A DNA stretch of 64,000 nt from contig NC_030993.1 in assembly GCF_000149955.1 (NCBI RefSeq), positions 2,375,544 to 2,439,543 of the forward strand, written 5' to 3'. The position numbers and the translations under genes are program-made. This stretch comes from Fusarium oxysporum f. sp. lycopersici 4287. Its lineage: Eukaryota; Ascomycota; Sordariomycetes; Hypocreales; Nectriaceae. A model generated the notes under the pieces. That model was not told where the DNA came from. It was given only the letters and a program-made list of their open reading frames with translations, and did no database searches. How positions within the stretch are numbered: the first letter of the stretch is position 1; every line of letters begins with the position of its first letter. Shown here piece after piece: positions 10,844-24,090 of this stretch.

Positions 10844-12845
10844 GGCGTATCTGATTCGATAGCCAGCGCTAATTTAAAAAATGCAGCAGGTTATTTCGAG
10901 AGTCTCCTGGTTTTGATACCTTCACCTGCAAAAATGACTGCAGGTACAGGGTGTGTGAAGGAAGTACAAGATGCAGCTACGACATACTAACCGCGTTAAT
11001 GGCTTTAGGTTGAGACGCGTTTGAGGTACGGTGAGGCTGGTGACTAAGTGTGGCTGCTGTGGCTGCCTGGGGACTTAGACGCTGACTGAGATGAGTTATG
11101 AATAGCATCATCATCATGCGACTGTGTCTAGTGCTTAGGCCAGAGCCATCTCTAAAACGACTTCTAAAAGCAGTTACAGATTGCATCTTGGCCGCTGACA
11201 GACCTCGCCCTACAGATGTAACCATTTCTAGATGTGGCGCTCTACCAAATGGGCGGCTAAAAGGCATGGTGACAGTTTTTGGCCTATGGCCCCCTTTCTC
11301 TAGACTAGAGTTTCCAGAAGAGTCCCCTCTTGGGCATCGGTCTTCTAGTTCACACAGCATTGACCATGCCTTTATCACGATGCAGACGTAATGCTGTTGT
11401 TTTTAGCTCAGTGGTTCGTGCCCCAAGATACGCGGCGTGTGCGGGATCAAGCCTCATAATCTATCAACGACACATGGGTGTTTCGTCCATGCAGACTGTG
11501 GTCGAGAAAAGGGGTTTATGCGTTTAATGCCAACATCGCCGAGAACGCTGGAGAACGATCGTCGGAAATGGAGCCTTTGCGTTCATTCCAGCATTTCGTC
11601 TCTTATTACTGCACAAATCATAGTGCAGTATTGAAATCGGGGGTTGGAACCTTGTGTCTGGTATGCGACCCCAAGAGGTTGACTTACACCTTATTTCGTT
11701 CGGCATTGGTTTAGTGCAACGTCGATGTTGGTGTAATGAAGCTGTCGAAGGAGTAGGATTAATACGCTCAAGCTGACTGTAAGCTGTGATAGATGTGGTT
11801 TCGGCATCCGAGCCTGACAGGAGTCCAGGGCTATTGTTATACTGCTTCTTGTTAGATGATGACGCCTGAATACGACAGTGGGTCATTTGCGAGCCGGTCT
11901 CAGGCGTCCAATCCGAGGCTGACGCAGCACAGCCCAGCTCGGCGCGTTCCATTCTTTGCTTCTGAAGGGTTGGATCAGAAGTGATGGATCATATGGATCC
12001 TTCCATCTCTCTAGCCTGGGCAGTCCTTGGGTCGATAAAAATGCACTTCAGATTAAGAATTAGAGGTTGAACGCTTGACTCAGGTGTTACGACCAGATGG
12101 TTATATGTCATACAAGCAAAACGAGCTAACAGAGGCGATGACATTTCATCATTCTTGAAATTCACCCCCGCGATCACGAGGTATATAAATGATTTCAAAC
12201 AGTCGATATGACCTTGGCGATCTAGTTCTACTCGTGATTTTTTTTTTTTTAGCAACCCCTGGGGAGTCCTGTCACTGGAAATTTGGACCTGCAGATGGTA
12301 GGCTCAGGAGAGGAGACCCCTAACAAGGGTCCTCTCCAGTTGACGAAACAAGGAGCAAAGGGCACTCGCGTTCCTGAGCGGCGCTGAGCTAAGGCTTTAA
12401 GACAGGGGGACAATGGGTTTCTGTTGTTACTTGCATGTACCTTACCCAAGGACAATGCAATGGTAGAAAGCCAAGCATCCATGGTTTTTCATCGGACAGG
12501 ACAGTGCAGCAATAAGGGCAATTAAGTTAGTGCAATGTAGCACTGTAAGAAACAAAGTGCTTCGTACAGAGTGTGTGTTTCGTGTTCCCGTCAATCCTCG
12601 TACGGGAATAACACAGACTCGAAAAATCACATCTCCAACACCTGGGCTTGATCAAATTGAGCTTGGAGTCAGGCTGAATGATGAAACGTCGATTTAATGG
12701 CGAATCTCTACTAACCAAGTGGAACCGTAATCCGTCACCTGTGTAGCACGTCGTAGAGGAGGCAAGAAAACTTAGGATCTCTGTTCTGAGTGACAAAAGA
12801 AATTAGGCAAGGTTGGTGTAGACTCCATTAGCCTTTAGATCAATC

Positions 12846-12872
12846 TTTTTTTTTTTTTTTTTTTTTTTTTTT
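12846..12872. repeat. Homopolymer run of 27 T
   Basis: An uninterrupted T run, the longest homopolymer in the window. On the minus strand it would read as a poly(A) tail. I find no reverse-transcriptase-like frame next to it and no convincing target-site duplication, so it may be a simple microsatellite. Confidence 0.9.
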
Positions 12873-13857
12873 CCTTTTTGGCATCCCAGGTCAAGTTCAT
12901 AGCTTTTCTTGAGGCACGGCAACGCCGCACTCAGCACCGCAATGTGTTCGTTCCATGGGCTCCGTGACAGTGGTAGACCCCGCTGTGTTTGTAAGCCCGG
13001 TCCGTTGATTACAAGTGACCGACCGATGCTGCTTTATTCATCAGTCATGTCTGCATCTGCTTATGAGTTAGTCCCATTGGATGACAGCGGAGAAATATCG
13101 TGGCGCTTTTTCTCGCTCGTAAGTAAAGTCCGTGAACCCGACAATGCGGAGGTAAAATCTGGACATAACGGGACCTGCGGAGGTTGATGACAAGTTATAT
13201 TTCCATCCAAGAGAGGAAGGCGCTCGTATAACCCCCGGGATACTGCCAAGAGGCATAATAGAACTAAATGTAGGTATTAGAGTAGGCATGGAAATAAACA
13301 AAGGACGCCGCGGGCCAGGAAAGAAACGGAACAGAATAAACAAAAAGAGAATGACCAAAGTCTGTTTAATGAGGGGCTGATATTCATTCATTGAAGCAAC
13401 GTGGGGCTCATGCTACATAATATCTTAACCTTGCTGGTCCTCTCTCTATGAGGCAGGGACGTGAAGATCTGGTCGAAGCTTGTTCCTCGGTTGTTTATGA
13501 GGCTGTCAAGTGTCTCTCTACCAGGAATAACCCTTCTCACACTTTGACAAGTCAATCAACGAGGGTAAATATCCTCGTAAAGGAACAAAGCGGTCTCAGA
13601 TCTTCGTTACAGCGTGGTATTGTACATCAATAAAGGAGGACGAGGCGAAACCGGATCTTGATGCCGCCAAGCGACCATTAAGATCATCACGCAAGGTTGG
13701 ATAAATAAAAGAGTGGAGGATCCCGCCTTGAAACATTGCAACTGCTACTTACGATGGCTTGGATGGCTAGTTCCTGGACAAGTTGCTATCTTCTGTTCTG
13801 GCTACTATGCTTGTACAATATTGTGCAGCCATCCCCTGACCCCTCGTCAGGAGATTT

Positions 13858-14046
13858 GTGCAGTCACCGCTCACAATTATCTACTTACAGGTACGAGATC
13901 AAGAAGACGAACCCGCCATCCGTCGAACTACCGCAGCAGGCAACGGTCGATTGTCCAGGGTCGCCAACGCGGTGAGGATCAAAAAGATTCGACAATTTAT
14001 CGAGGGTGGTACTCAAAGGAACCCCGCCCTTTTTCGGCTTACATGA
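13858..14046 (+). other. Short exon-like frame in the gene-poor island
   Basis: This frame includes a CTTACAG acceptor-like site at about 13884-13890 followed by about 50 residues (VRDQEDEPAIRRTTAAGNGR, then a basic stretch IRQFIEGGTQRNPALFRLT) ending in TGA. The composition after the acceptor is more protein-like than its surroundings. I recognise no family. It could be a gene remnant or chance. Confidence 0.2.
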
Positions 14047-16093
14047 TCCAAGGGGAATTCAAAAAACCATTGATGACGGTCTCGACAAATAGCCACCATA
14101 TCTGACCCTTAGGGGGCTAGTCTTGATGGCTGCAGCGAATAGAAGCTTATCTGATTTTTAAGATGCACGCCATCGACATCTTTGGTTGCAATGACAATGG
14201 TCACGGCCGGAAGGGATTGGTGAAATGCCCGTATGCGGAGTCCATCCACGGAGGCGACGGAGCCGGAGCTTCCATCCATGGACATATACCTAAAGTTAGG
14301 TACTCAAAGCCTTCAAAACTCACAATAGTTCGTAAGAGACTAACGAATCTTGACAGAAAACACGCATCGGATATTCAGGGTCGCGGTTGACTTGATATTA
14401 TCCTTGGCAAATCTTAGGCGCGACCTATTGTAAGTTTCCCCCTTTGCAAGGGGTTGGCTGGTGCTTCAAGGGGGCAGCAAATGCCAGCTGGAGGCGTATG
14501 CAGCAATAGATCGTAGCAAGCTATTAACAAAGCTCGCAAAGGGCCGAGTGATTTATTCAAAGCTAGGACACGAAGAGTTTCTAGAACGATGCAGATATAG
14601 TGGAAGTGTTCAGTGCATGTTTTTTAACCAAGAAACTGTTGTAGCGCAGTTTGTTGTGTTGTTGTGGTCGTGTTAAGGTAAATAGACCCCTGGCTGACAA
14701 GCCTCTGTTGGAGTTTCCCGTCCTCTCCAACTCCAACTGTCAAAAAAAAAAAAAACAGGAGTGTCGGGGATATGTAGCGGCCGACCACGCCGCGAGACGC
14801 ACGCATTGAATGCCCGAGGGAGCCGCCCGTGTTCCCAGGGCTGAGGTATGACTGATCTATTCACGTTACGTTAGACCAAGATAGTTCTACCGCCTAACTG
14901 CTGAGAACAGTACAACACAGTCGAAATTCCCGACGATTTCAGTTAGAACCGTGGCGCCGGCGTTAGTGGACTCTGCAGGTCGCTGGGAGGTGGGAGATCC
15001 ATAGGGTTCCATTGGATTTGACCGTTGCCTACCGCTGAGAAACTATCATGACGGGAGCCAGGGAGTACAGTGCTAAGTTAAATCGGTATGTAAGGTATGA
15101 CGGATGCCCGCAAGTACCGTGCTAAGCCTGGAGCCCGATGAGTAGAAGACACTCCATTCGTGATGCGGTTTAATGGATGGATAATGACATTGAATGTATA
15201 GCAGCAATGCGACAACACCGCCTTGTCACGGCTGTAAAGGTAAGGTAGGTATGTAAGCACTGCAAAGAAGCTTAGCTGCTAGTACACAATGCGAGACAGC
15301 GCATCACAATCGTGAGAATCCAATCCATCCAATGCAAGCATCCACAGGATCCAATCTGTATGCAGGAGCAGATCCATGAGTACTTAGGGGGTACATTCCG
15401 GGTAGATGAAAGAGTGCGTCGGATGGGCCGGGATCAAGACTCCCCACGCACACCCACCCACAAGAAGCCTGCGACCCACGCCCCCGACACCCACTTTCCA
15501 CTGCCCATTTCCCTTCAGCAGCGCTCATCAGCGAGTCCCAGCGGATGTCTCGAGCGGGTACCGCCCAGAAATGGCTATCCCAGAGTGCTAGAGTCTCAGG
15601 CTCTCTGGCGGCCACTCACTTTAACTGGCGGACGGGACGGGGCCCGGGGAGGGTCTCTCGTCTCTCCAAAGTCCACCGTAGCTTTTTTCCCTTGCCGCCC
15701 CGTTCTTTCTATTGCCTTTGCTTACACAATTCAATTCCCCTTGTACCTTCTTCCAGCCAGCCCGTTCTTCTCGTCAGTCCCGTCATCTCGTCACCATCAA
15801 CAACCTTACCTTTACTCTCTCCACGTTCACCTTCTTCTACCGTTTCGACGATTTTCAAACGGTCCTGGCGAAGCCGTTTCATACTCGAGTTTATCACATC
15901 GTCGCCGCCAATAGTAATTCTTGACGAGCAGCTGGTGTTGCTTCAATTGTACCTGCTCCATTCACTTCGACTCTGTACCATATACGCTTAATCAGACGCC
16001 TCTCGCTTCTCTCGACTCCGACTTGGACTCGTTCAGTTTCCCCAATCTGGCTGGCATCGAGGGGCCGATCGGGCGCTTGCCCGCGACTTCATC

Positions 16094-19000
16094 ATGACCA
16101 CAACAACAACCTCTGACGGCCACCTTGATCCGCAGGCCCTCAGTGCTACTCAAAGATCGCGATGGGCCACACAAAGAAAAAGTGTCAACAGTAGCAACAA
16201 CAAACGCAATTCTCTACTCGAACGTATGGGACATAAGAAGACTGGTTCCAATGAGAAGAACCCCCCCTCCGACGGATCCGACCCTCGCGGTGACGATGGC
16301 CAACCGCCCCAAGCGAACCCCGAAGACCTGAATGGTGGTGAGGAGGACGAGGATCACGAGAACCGCACCTTGTTCTTTAACCAGCCCCTGCCTGAAGAGC
16401 TTTTGGATGAAAACGGCCATCCCACTCAAGTCTTCACGCGAAATAAAATCCGAACAGCCAAATATACGCCTCTATCATTCGTTCCTAAAAACTTGTGGTT
16501 TCAATTCCATAATGTTGCTAATATATTTTTCTTGTTCTTGGTTATCCTGGTCGTAAGTTGACCACCCGCCCCCCTTTACCCTCGCGAGTAACCCTTAACC
16601 TTGAAATAGATCTTTCCAATTTTTGGTGGTGTCAATCCAGGTCTCAACGCCGTTCCGTTGATTTTCATTATTGCAGTGACTGCTATCAAGGATGCCATTG
16701 AAGATTACCGACGAACTATTCTCGACATCGAACTCAACAATGCTCCTGTCCACCGATTACGAAACTGGAACAACGTCAATGTTATGGAAGGCGACGTTTC
16801 CATGTGGCGTCAATTCAAGAAGGCCAACTCAAAATTCTTCGGTTCTATCTGGCGAGCAACTCAATCTCTGTGGTCCAAGAAGGCGAAGGAGGAGAGGGCG
16901 AAGCGGAAGGCCGGCCCTGCGGAGGATGATGCGCCTCGGCCTTCAGTCGAGACACACCGAACTCGTCAGTCCATGCGACAGTCCATTGCATCGCCTTTCA
17001 CCGGTCGCGAGTCCTTCATGTCCGCCCGAGAGGATATTCAGATGACCCCTGTTCCATCGCCTTCACCTCAGGCTACACCTGCACAATTTGAGATGCCTGA
17101 CCAGCAAGATGCCAAGCGCGCAGCAGCTTTATCGCAGATGAAGTCTGATATCATCAACTACAACCACCCCTCATCCGGTGCTCGATTTCAAAAGGATACC
17201 TGGAAGAGTCTCGTCGTTGGCGATTTCGTTCGTATATATAATGACGAAGAATTGCCCGCTGATGTCATCATTCTATCTACCTCCGATCCTGATGGAGGCT
17301 GCTATGTCGAAACCAAGAATCTGGACGGCGAAACTAACCTGAAAGTCCGCCAGGCTTTACGTTGCGGCCGAGGTCTAAAGCATGCTAGAGACTGCGAACG
17401 TGCAGAGTTTGTGATCGAAAGTGAGGGACCTCAACCAAACCTCTACAAGTATAACGGTGCCATCAAGTGGAAGCAAAATGTCCCCGGCTACCTCGACGAC
17501 GAGCCCGAGGATATGACGGAACCTATCACCATCGACAACCTCCTCCTACGTGGATGCAACCTCCGGAATACCGAGTGGATTGTTGGTGTAGTTATTTATA
17601 CCGGACATGACACCAAAATCATGATGAACGCTGGTATCACTCCTAGTAAGCGTGCTCGCATTGCTCGAGAGATGAACTTCAATGTCGTGTGTAACTTCGG
17701 TATCTTGCTTATCATGTGTTTGCTCGCCGCTATAATAAACGGTGTCGCATGGGCAAAGACAGATGCGTCTCTTCACTTCTTCGACTTCGGGTCCATTGGC
17801 GGCAAACCAGCTATGAGCGGATTTATCACTTTCTGGGCTGCCATTATTCTGTTCCAGAACTTGGTCCCTATTTCGCTCTATATCACGCTGGAAATTGTAC
17901 GAACTTTACAGGCTATCTTTATTTACAGCGATGTGGAGATGTACTACGAACCGATCGATCAACCATGTATTCCCAAGTCATGGAACATTTCGGACGATGT
18001 TGGCCAAATCGAATACATCTTTTCCGACAAAACCGGTACTCTCACACAAAACGTCATGGAGTTCAAGAAGGCAACGATCAATGGACAGCCATACGGAGAA
18101 GCTTACACGGAGGCTCAGGCAGGAATGCAGAAGCGACTTGGCATCGATGTTGAGAAAGAAGCAGAGAGGGCTCGCGCCGAGATTGCTGACGCCAAAGTTC
18201 GGGCGCTTGCTGGTCTTCGTAAAATCCACGACAACCCATATCTTCACGACGAGGCTTTGACATTCATTGCTCCTGACTTTGTTTCCGATCTCGCTGGCGA
18301 GTCAGGCCCCGAGCAGCAGGCAGCTAATGAGTATTTCATGCTCGCCCTGGCTCTCTGTCATACTGTGATGGCTGAGAAGGTTGATGGTGACAAACCAAAA
18401 ATGATTTTCAAGGCGCAATCGCCAGATGAAGAAGCCTTGGTTGCTACTGCTCGTGATATGGGTTTCACTGTTCTCGGAAGCTCTGGCGAAGGCATCAATC
18501 TGAACGTTATGGGCCAGGATCGACATTATCAAATCCTCAACACTCTTGAATTCAACTCTAGTCGAAAGCGAATGAGCTCAATTGTCCGGATGCCCGATGG
18601 CCGCATCGTTCTCTTCTGCAAAGGTGCAGATAGTATCATCTACTCTCGCCTTAAACGAGGCGAACAGAAGGAGCTCAGAAAGACAACTGCCGAGCATCTC
18701 GAAATGTTTGCCCGCGAAGGTCTTCGAACACTTTGCATTGCCCACAAGGAAGTTTCCGAGCAGGACTACCGAGCTTGGAAGAAAGAACACGATGCAGCTG
18801 CTTCTGCCCTCGAAGAGCGGGAAGAGAAGCTGGAATCCGTGGCCGAGCTGATTGAACAAGATCTCTACCTTATTGGTGGTACCGCCATCGAGGATCGTTT
18901 GCAAGATGGAGTTCCCGACACAATTGCTCTCTTAGGTAATGCTGGTATCAAGCTTTGGGTTCTCACTGGCGACAAAGTTGAGACTGCTATTAATATCGGC

Positions 19001-20768
19001 TTCTCTTGTAACCTTCTAAACAATGACATGGAATTGATTCACCTGAAGGTCGACGAGGACGAGACAGGCGAGATCACCGACGAGACCTTCTTTGATATGG
19101 CAGAAAGACTATTGGACGACAACCTTCAGACTTTTGGTGTTACTGGTAGCGACCATGATCTCGCGCTTGCCAAGAAGAACCACGAACCGCCCGCCCCAAC
19201 CCACGGACTTGTCATCGATGGTTTTACACTCCGATGGGTACTCAACGATCGCCTAAAGCAAAAGTTTCTTCTGCTTTGCAAGCAGTGCAAGTCGGTTCTC
19301 TGCTGTCGAGTCAGTCCTGCACAGAAGGCTGCCGTTGTGGCTATGGTCAAGAACGGTCTCGATGTCATGACTCTTTCCATTGGCGATGGTGCCAACGATG
19401 TTGCCATGATTCAGGAAGCCGATGTTGGTGTCGGTATTGCTGGTGTTGAAGGCCGTCAAGCGGCCATGTCTTCTGATTATGCTATTGCTCAATTCCGATT
19501 CCTTCAGAGACTGGTGCTCGTCCATGGTCGATGGTCATACCGCCGTCTGGCAGAGAGTATCAGCAATTTCTTTTACAAGAACATGGTCTGGACCTTCTCC
19601 ATTTTCTGGTACGAGATCTATTGTGATATGGATATGACCTATCTCTTCGACTACACGTACATTCTCATGTTCAACCTCTTCTTCACTTCGGTCCCTGTCG
19701 CTATTATGGGTGTTCTGGATCAGGACGTGTCTGACAAGGTATCGTTGGCTGTTCCTCAGCTCTACCGACGAGGTATCGAGCGACTGGAGTGGACCCAGCT
19801 CAAGTTCTGGTAAGTAAACTGTCCTTGATATCGATGCTCTGTGCTAACTCGGCTAAAGGCTCTACATGATTGATGGTGTTTATCAGTCCATCATGGTTTT
19901 CTTCATTCCGTATCTTCTGTTTATGCCTGGCACCTTCTTGACTGGCAATGGTCTTGGCGTAGAGGACCGCCTTCGATTTGGCGCCTACGTTGCTCACCCC
20001 GCCGTCATCACGATCAACATGTACATTCTGATCAACACCTATCGTTGGGATTGGCTGATGGTGCTCATTGTTGTCATCTCTGATGTATTCATTTTCTTCT
20101 GGACTGGAGTGTACACTTCCTTCACCTCGTCGGCGTTCTTCTATGGTACTGCTGCACAGGTCTATGGAGAGGCAACCTTCTGGGCATGTTTCTTCCTTGT
20201 ACCTGTTATCTGTCTCTTCCCACGATTTGCCATCAAGGCTCTTCAGAAAGTGTACTGGCCTTACGATGTTGATATCATTCGTGAGCAGGAACGAATGGGT
20301 AAATTCGCACATCTCTACCAGGCTGAAGAGACCAGTGATCCTCTCACTGCAGACACCAAGAGTGACAAGTCCAAGTCATCCAAGAGCTCAAGGAGGTCAA
20401 AGAAGATGCCTAAGCACGTGGCCTATGGCAGTGTCGATGAGGATCTACGACCCATTTACCCTCCCTCAACAGCGACACGAACCACGACATACAATCAACA
20501 CAGCCAAAATGGCAGCGACTCGACCAATTACACGGCGCATCGCATATCGTTGGATGTACCAATGCAAGCCCGGCCATCGATTGACCGAGCGCGACCATCA
20601 TACGACCGTATGCGAGCCTCGATGGACAGGGTGAGACCCAGCTTTGAAGCCAGCAACGACTTTACATCAGCAGCGAGATTATCAAGGATCGAGTCAAGTC
20701 AATCGCAAGGAGGTCGATTCCGCCCTCGACTTAGAGGACTTTCGTTGACTAAGAGTGCCAACATATAA
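16094..20768 (+). CDS. DNF1: P4-type phospholipid flippase, Dnf1 class (1522 aa, three exons)
   Basis: ATP-driven lipid translocase moving phospholipids to the cytosolic leaflet, acting at the plasma membrane, Golgi and tip growth apparatus. Exons: 16094-16552, 16610-19809, 19859-20768; introns of 57 and 49 bp. The family signatures are all visible: KYTPLSFVPKNLWFQFHNVA before TM1, the P4 actuator motif LDGETNLK, the TM4 motif VPISLYITLEIV, the phosphorylation site DKTGTLT with Asp626, KGAD, TGDKVETAINI, and GDGANDVAMIQEADVG. About ten membrane helices are present. The N terminus wording (RNKIRTAKYTPL, GGVNPGLNAVPL) is closer to Dnf1/Dnf2 than to Drs2. A long insert rich in Lys/Arg/Ser (about residues 225-330) sits before the actuator domain, and the C tail is basic with repeated RPS/DR motifs. 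Length matches Dnf1 (about 1570 aa). Confidence 0.96.
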
Positions 20769-21889
20769 TTCCGGCTCTCTGAATCTCGCTGTACATTATG
20801 CTCAACTCGACTATTGCTGACGACACGGCTCTGCGGACCCGCTGCCGAGTTTTGTTTCTCTCGACCTTTCCTTGCTTTTGATATCCCAGGCCTCAGACGG
20901 CCAGTGATGCACTTACGATCTGCATGAGCGATCTATGAGTTGCTTTCCGCGGTCTTTGTATGCTCATGCGCTTTAGCACGCAACGAAAGCAACGAGGTCG
21001 AATTGGTTTTTTTTATTTTATTTTTTTATTATTTTTATTTCATTTTATAATACCCCCTATGCTTCAACTGCATTGAGCTAGGAGGTTTGCTTTTACACAC
21101 GCAGGGCGTTATAAAGGGGAAATGCAAAAGGGGTTTCTGTTTTTTTTGTATGAATTGATTCTTTGGTGGCTTCGGTACTATCACTTTTAGTCTTCCTTCA
21201 TCTCCCATGTTGTTTCACACTTTTCTTTTTAGCATCTTTAGAGCTGGAAAGCAGCAAACCCATTCTCTGACGAAGATACATTTCATTATTGCGCTGTCGA
21301 AGAGAGGGAGAATAGCGAGATGAGGAGACCGGTTGATTGATGCTGGGGAGGATGTCACAGGCCAGAAAGCGAGCATGAATGAAAGAAAGAAAGAGTGGGA
21401 GAAGACAGCGGTGTTGATGCTGTAAATAAGAAGCGGTTATATAATCAGGTTGTCATCTCCTTTTGGAGACCAGAGACGAAAATCAATAAGACGATATGCA
21501 AATTCAATATTAAGTCTGGGTCCCTTGATGCTGGTGGTGGTGACTTTATATGGCATTCATTCTCTGTAGTGGCCTTACGTTGCTTTATGGTTCGAGTTGA
21601 TGAGCCTCACAGTCACATTAAGGGCGAGTACGAATACGGCGGGTCGTTTCCCTTGGCGGTCAAGGCTTGGCAGGAACAGTGAGTGGAAGGAAGAGTCCCT
21701 GAAGCTAGCTACGGTACGTACCTGCCTATCCACCTAAATCCAATTCAAAGAAGGGGACCTCAGACTCCCACTTTAAATAACACCCACCATCCGACTTGGA
21801 CCATCTCCAGTTGTCGCATGATATAAAGGGGACGTACAATTTCTGCGGTCAAAGGCTTCTCTACGTTCTGCGGAAAAGACAAATCGATC
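20769..21889. other. Intergenic region with an A/T-rich tract
   Basis: This lies downstream of the flippase and upstream of the aldehyde dehydrogenase, on the same strand. A low-complexity T/A tract (about 21007-21052, mostly T with scattered A) probably lies in or just past the flippase 3' untranslated region. The remainder is presumably the dehydrogenase promoter. No gene seen. Confidence 0.5.
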
Positions 21890-23808
21890 ATGTCAGAATC
21901 TGCAATGGAGAATCAAGAACCATTGCTCCTTACCGCTTGGCGGAGGTGCAATGAGTTTGCTGCAGAGCACAACATCTCGTACGTTATACTTTAGCTACGA
22001 GCCATTGACCTTGACCTACAAGCTAATTCACTCTTCACAGGCAATCTATAGTCTCTGCCGTTGGGACAGTCGCTGCAATTGTCGTTGCAACTCTAATTCT
22101 CCGCCTCACAAACGCTATCGCTACAGCCTCTATCAAAGCAGCCACCGGTCGTCCTCGCAAGTTCACCGTCCCCGCGCCCAAGATCCCCGAGCCTTACTCC
22201 ACCGTTGACGCCCCTTCAGTCAGGGTCTCTGGCAGCTCGGCCGTTCAATGCTATGCACCAGCTACTGGCCAGTTTTTAGGACAAATCAACCCTTCTACAC
22301 CCGCTGCTATCGATCGAGCTGTTGTCGCCGCGGCGGCTGCGCAGAAGGTATGGGCTGAGACAACCTTCGAGGAACGCCGTGCTGTGTTGCGCTCGCTGCT
22401 GCAGCACGTTCTCGACAATGCTGAGGACATTGTCAAGATTGCGTGCTTGGACAGTGGAAAGACTATGGTGGATGCTCAGTTGGGAGAGATTCTTGTCACA
22501 GCTGAGAAGCTCAAGTGGACTCTCGACCATGGTGAAGCTGCACTGCGCCCGTCTCGTCGTCCTACCAACTTTCTCATGATGTACAAGCGCAACACTGTCC
22601 ACTATGAACCTCTTGGTGTTGTTGCTGCTCTTGTCAGCTGGAACTATCCCTTCCACAACTTCATCGGTCCCGTCATCAGCGCCCTCTTCTCTGGTAACGG
22701 TATTCTTGTCAAGGTTTCTGAGCAGACTGCTTGGTCTAGTCAGTACTTTACCAACATCGCTCGTGGCGCTCTCATTGCCCATGGTCATGATCCTCAGCTT
22801 GTTCAGACAGTCGTGTGCTGGCCTCAAACCGCCGGGCATCTTACTTCACATCCTGGTATCAGCCACATCACCTTCATCGGTTCTCAGTCTGTCGCCCATC
22901 ATGTTGCTGCTAGCGCGGCCAAGAGCCTTACTCCTGTTGTCGCAGAGCTTGGTGGCAAGGATCCCTTCATTGTTCTCGATTCTGCTTCTCGGGACCTCAA
23001 GCGCATCACCGAAGTCATTCTCCGTGGAACCTTCCAAGCTGCTGGCCAGAACTGTATTGGTATCGAGAGAGTCATCGCCCCTCGTGCAATCCATGATAAG
23101 CTTGTCGAAATGCTTGCTCCTCGTGTTAACGCCTTACGTCTGGGCCCTGAGGCCGATGTCGGTGCCATGATCTCTGACGCCTCCTTTGACCGCCTTGAGG
23201 AACTCATCGCTGAGGCTGTCGCCCAAGGAGCCCGTCTCCTTGCTGGTGGCAAACGCTATAACCATCCTGAATATCCCACTGGCCACTATTTCCAGCCAAC
23301 TTTCCTTGCCGACGTTACCCCTGACATGCGTATTGCACAAAATGAGTGCTTCGCTCCTGTTCTTACTCTCCTCCGCGCCAAGTCGTCTTCCCCTGAAGAT
23401 ATCCTCGCCATCGCCAACGCTCCCAACTTTGGCCTCGGTGCCTCTGTTCACGGTTCTGAGCGTGATCCCAACTTGCAGCCCATCGTCAAGGGCCTCCGCG
23501 CCGGCATGGTCGCTGTTAATGACTTCGCCGTCTACTACGCCGTCCAGTTGCCCTTTGGTGGTGTTGGTGGCTCTGGTTACGGCCGCTTTGCAGGCGAAGA
23601 GGGTCTACGCGGACTCTGCAACATGAAAGCCATTTGTGAGGATCGCTTCGGCTGGCTGGGTATCCGCACTGGTATCCCTCCCCCAGTGCAGTACCCTATC
23701 AAGAGCCAGCCCGATAGCTGGAAGTTCACACACGGTGTTGTGGAGCTGGGCTATGGAGCTCCCTTGCGAAAGCTCAAGGGTCTCGGCAATATTCTCACAA
23801 ACATGTAG
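21890..23808 (+). CDS. MSC7: Membrane-anchored aldehyde dehydrogenase, MSC7 type (618 aa, two exons)
   Basis: NAD(P)+-dependent aldehyde dehydrogenase superfamily, MSC7-like; the yeast protein is at the ER and its substrate is not established. Exon 1 is 21890-21978 and exon 2 is 22041-23808, with a 62-bp intron (GTACGT, TTCACAG) splitting a Ser codon. The ATG at 21890 begins MSESAMENQEPLLL. A single hydrophobic anchor follows immediately (SAVGTVAAIVVATLILRL, about residues 33-50), then a full ALDH fold. Catalytic residues are present: general-base Glu332 in VAELGGKDP and nucleophile Cys368 in GQNCIGIERV. The substrate-pocket motif PLGVVAALVSWNYPFHN is also present. The length beyond about 500 aa is explained by the N-terminal anchor and a C-terminal extension, as in MSC7. 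Convergent with the Snf2-family gene, 282 bp apart. Confidence 0.92.
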
Positions 23809-24090
23809 ATGGGAGCCATAGAGATCGGAAGAGATGAAAAGACTGAAGACACATGCAGGGTGCCAGGCCAGGACATGCATGTCTTGGCTGAAGTGCAATA
23901 CGGCACAGGATGAACATAATTCTCATGAGCTATGAGCAGATCAGTTGATTAAAAAACGTAGATAATAAACAGTATCGTTAATGCCAAAACAAGAATAATT
24001 CATTGCGCCACGTCATAAATCCTAAGCCTTCTTGAACACCTTTTCCAACCATGACCATCTCATCGTTAATGTCTACTGCAAGCAATTGCT

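Larger units (their letters stand above)
10844..16093. other. Gene-poor island of about 5.2 kb
   Basis: Only short, overlapping frames without protein-like composition occur between 10,850 and about 15,300. Base composition is not strikingly AT-rich, so there is no obvious sign of heavy repeat-induced mutation. The region carries a 27-T run, a 13-T run (12238-12250), a 13-A run (about 14743-14755) and one short exon-like frame, each noted separately. The last 700 bases (about 15,400-16,093) are pyrimidine-rich and look like the promoter and 5' leader of the flippase gene. Confidence 0.5.

Noticed and set aside
11403..11475. TAGCTCAGTGG resembles a tRNA A box, with GGATCAAGCC further downstream
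   Set aside because: The bases around it do not fold into acceptor and T stems and the B box has a mismatch at an essential position.
10844..15400. Repeat-induced point mutation (RIP) remnant
   Set aside because: The island is not strongly AT-rich and shows no obvious TA-dinucleotide excess by eye; a count of TpA/ApT would settle it.
15312..15914. 200-codon frame upstream of the flippase
   Set aside because: Low-complexity Pro/Ser/His composition in the pyrimidine-rich leader; no homology-like features.
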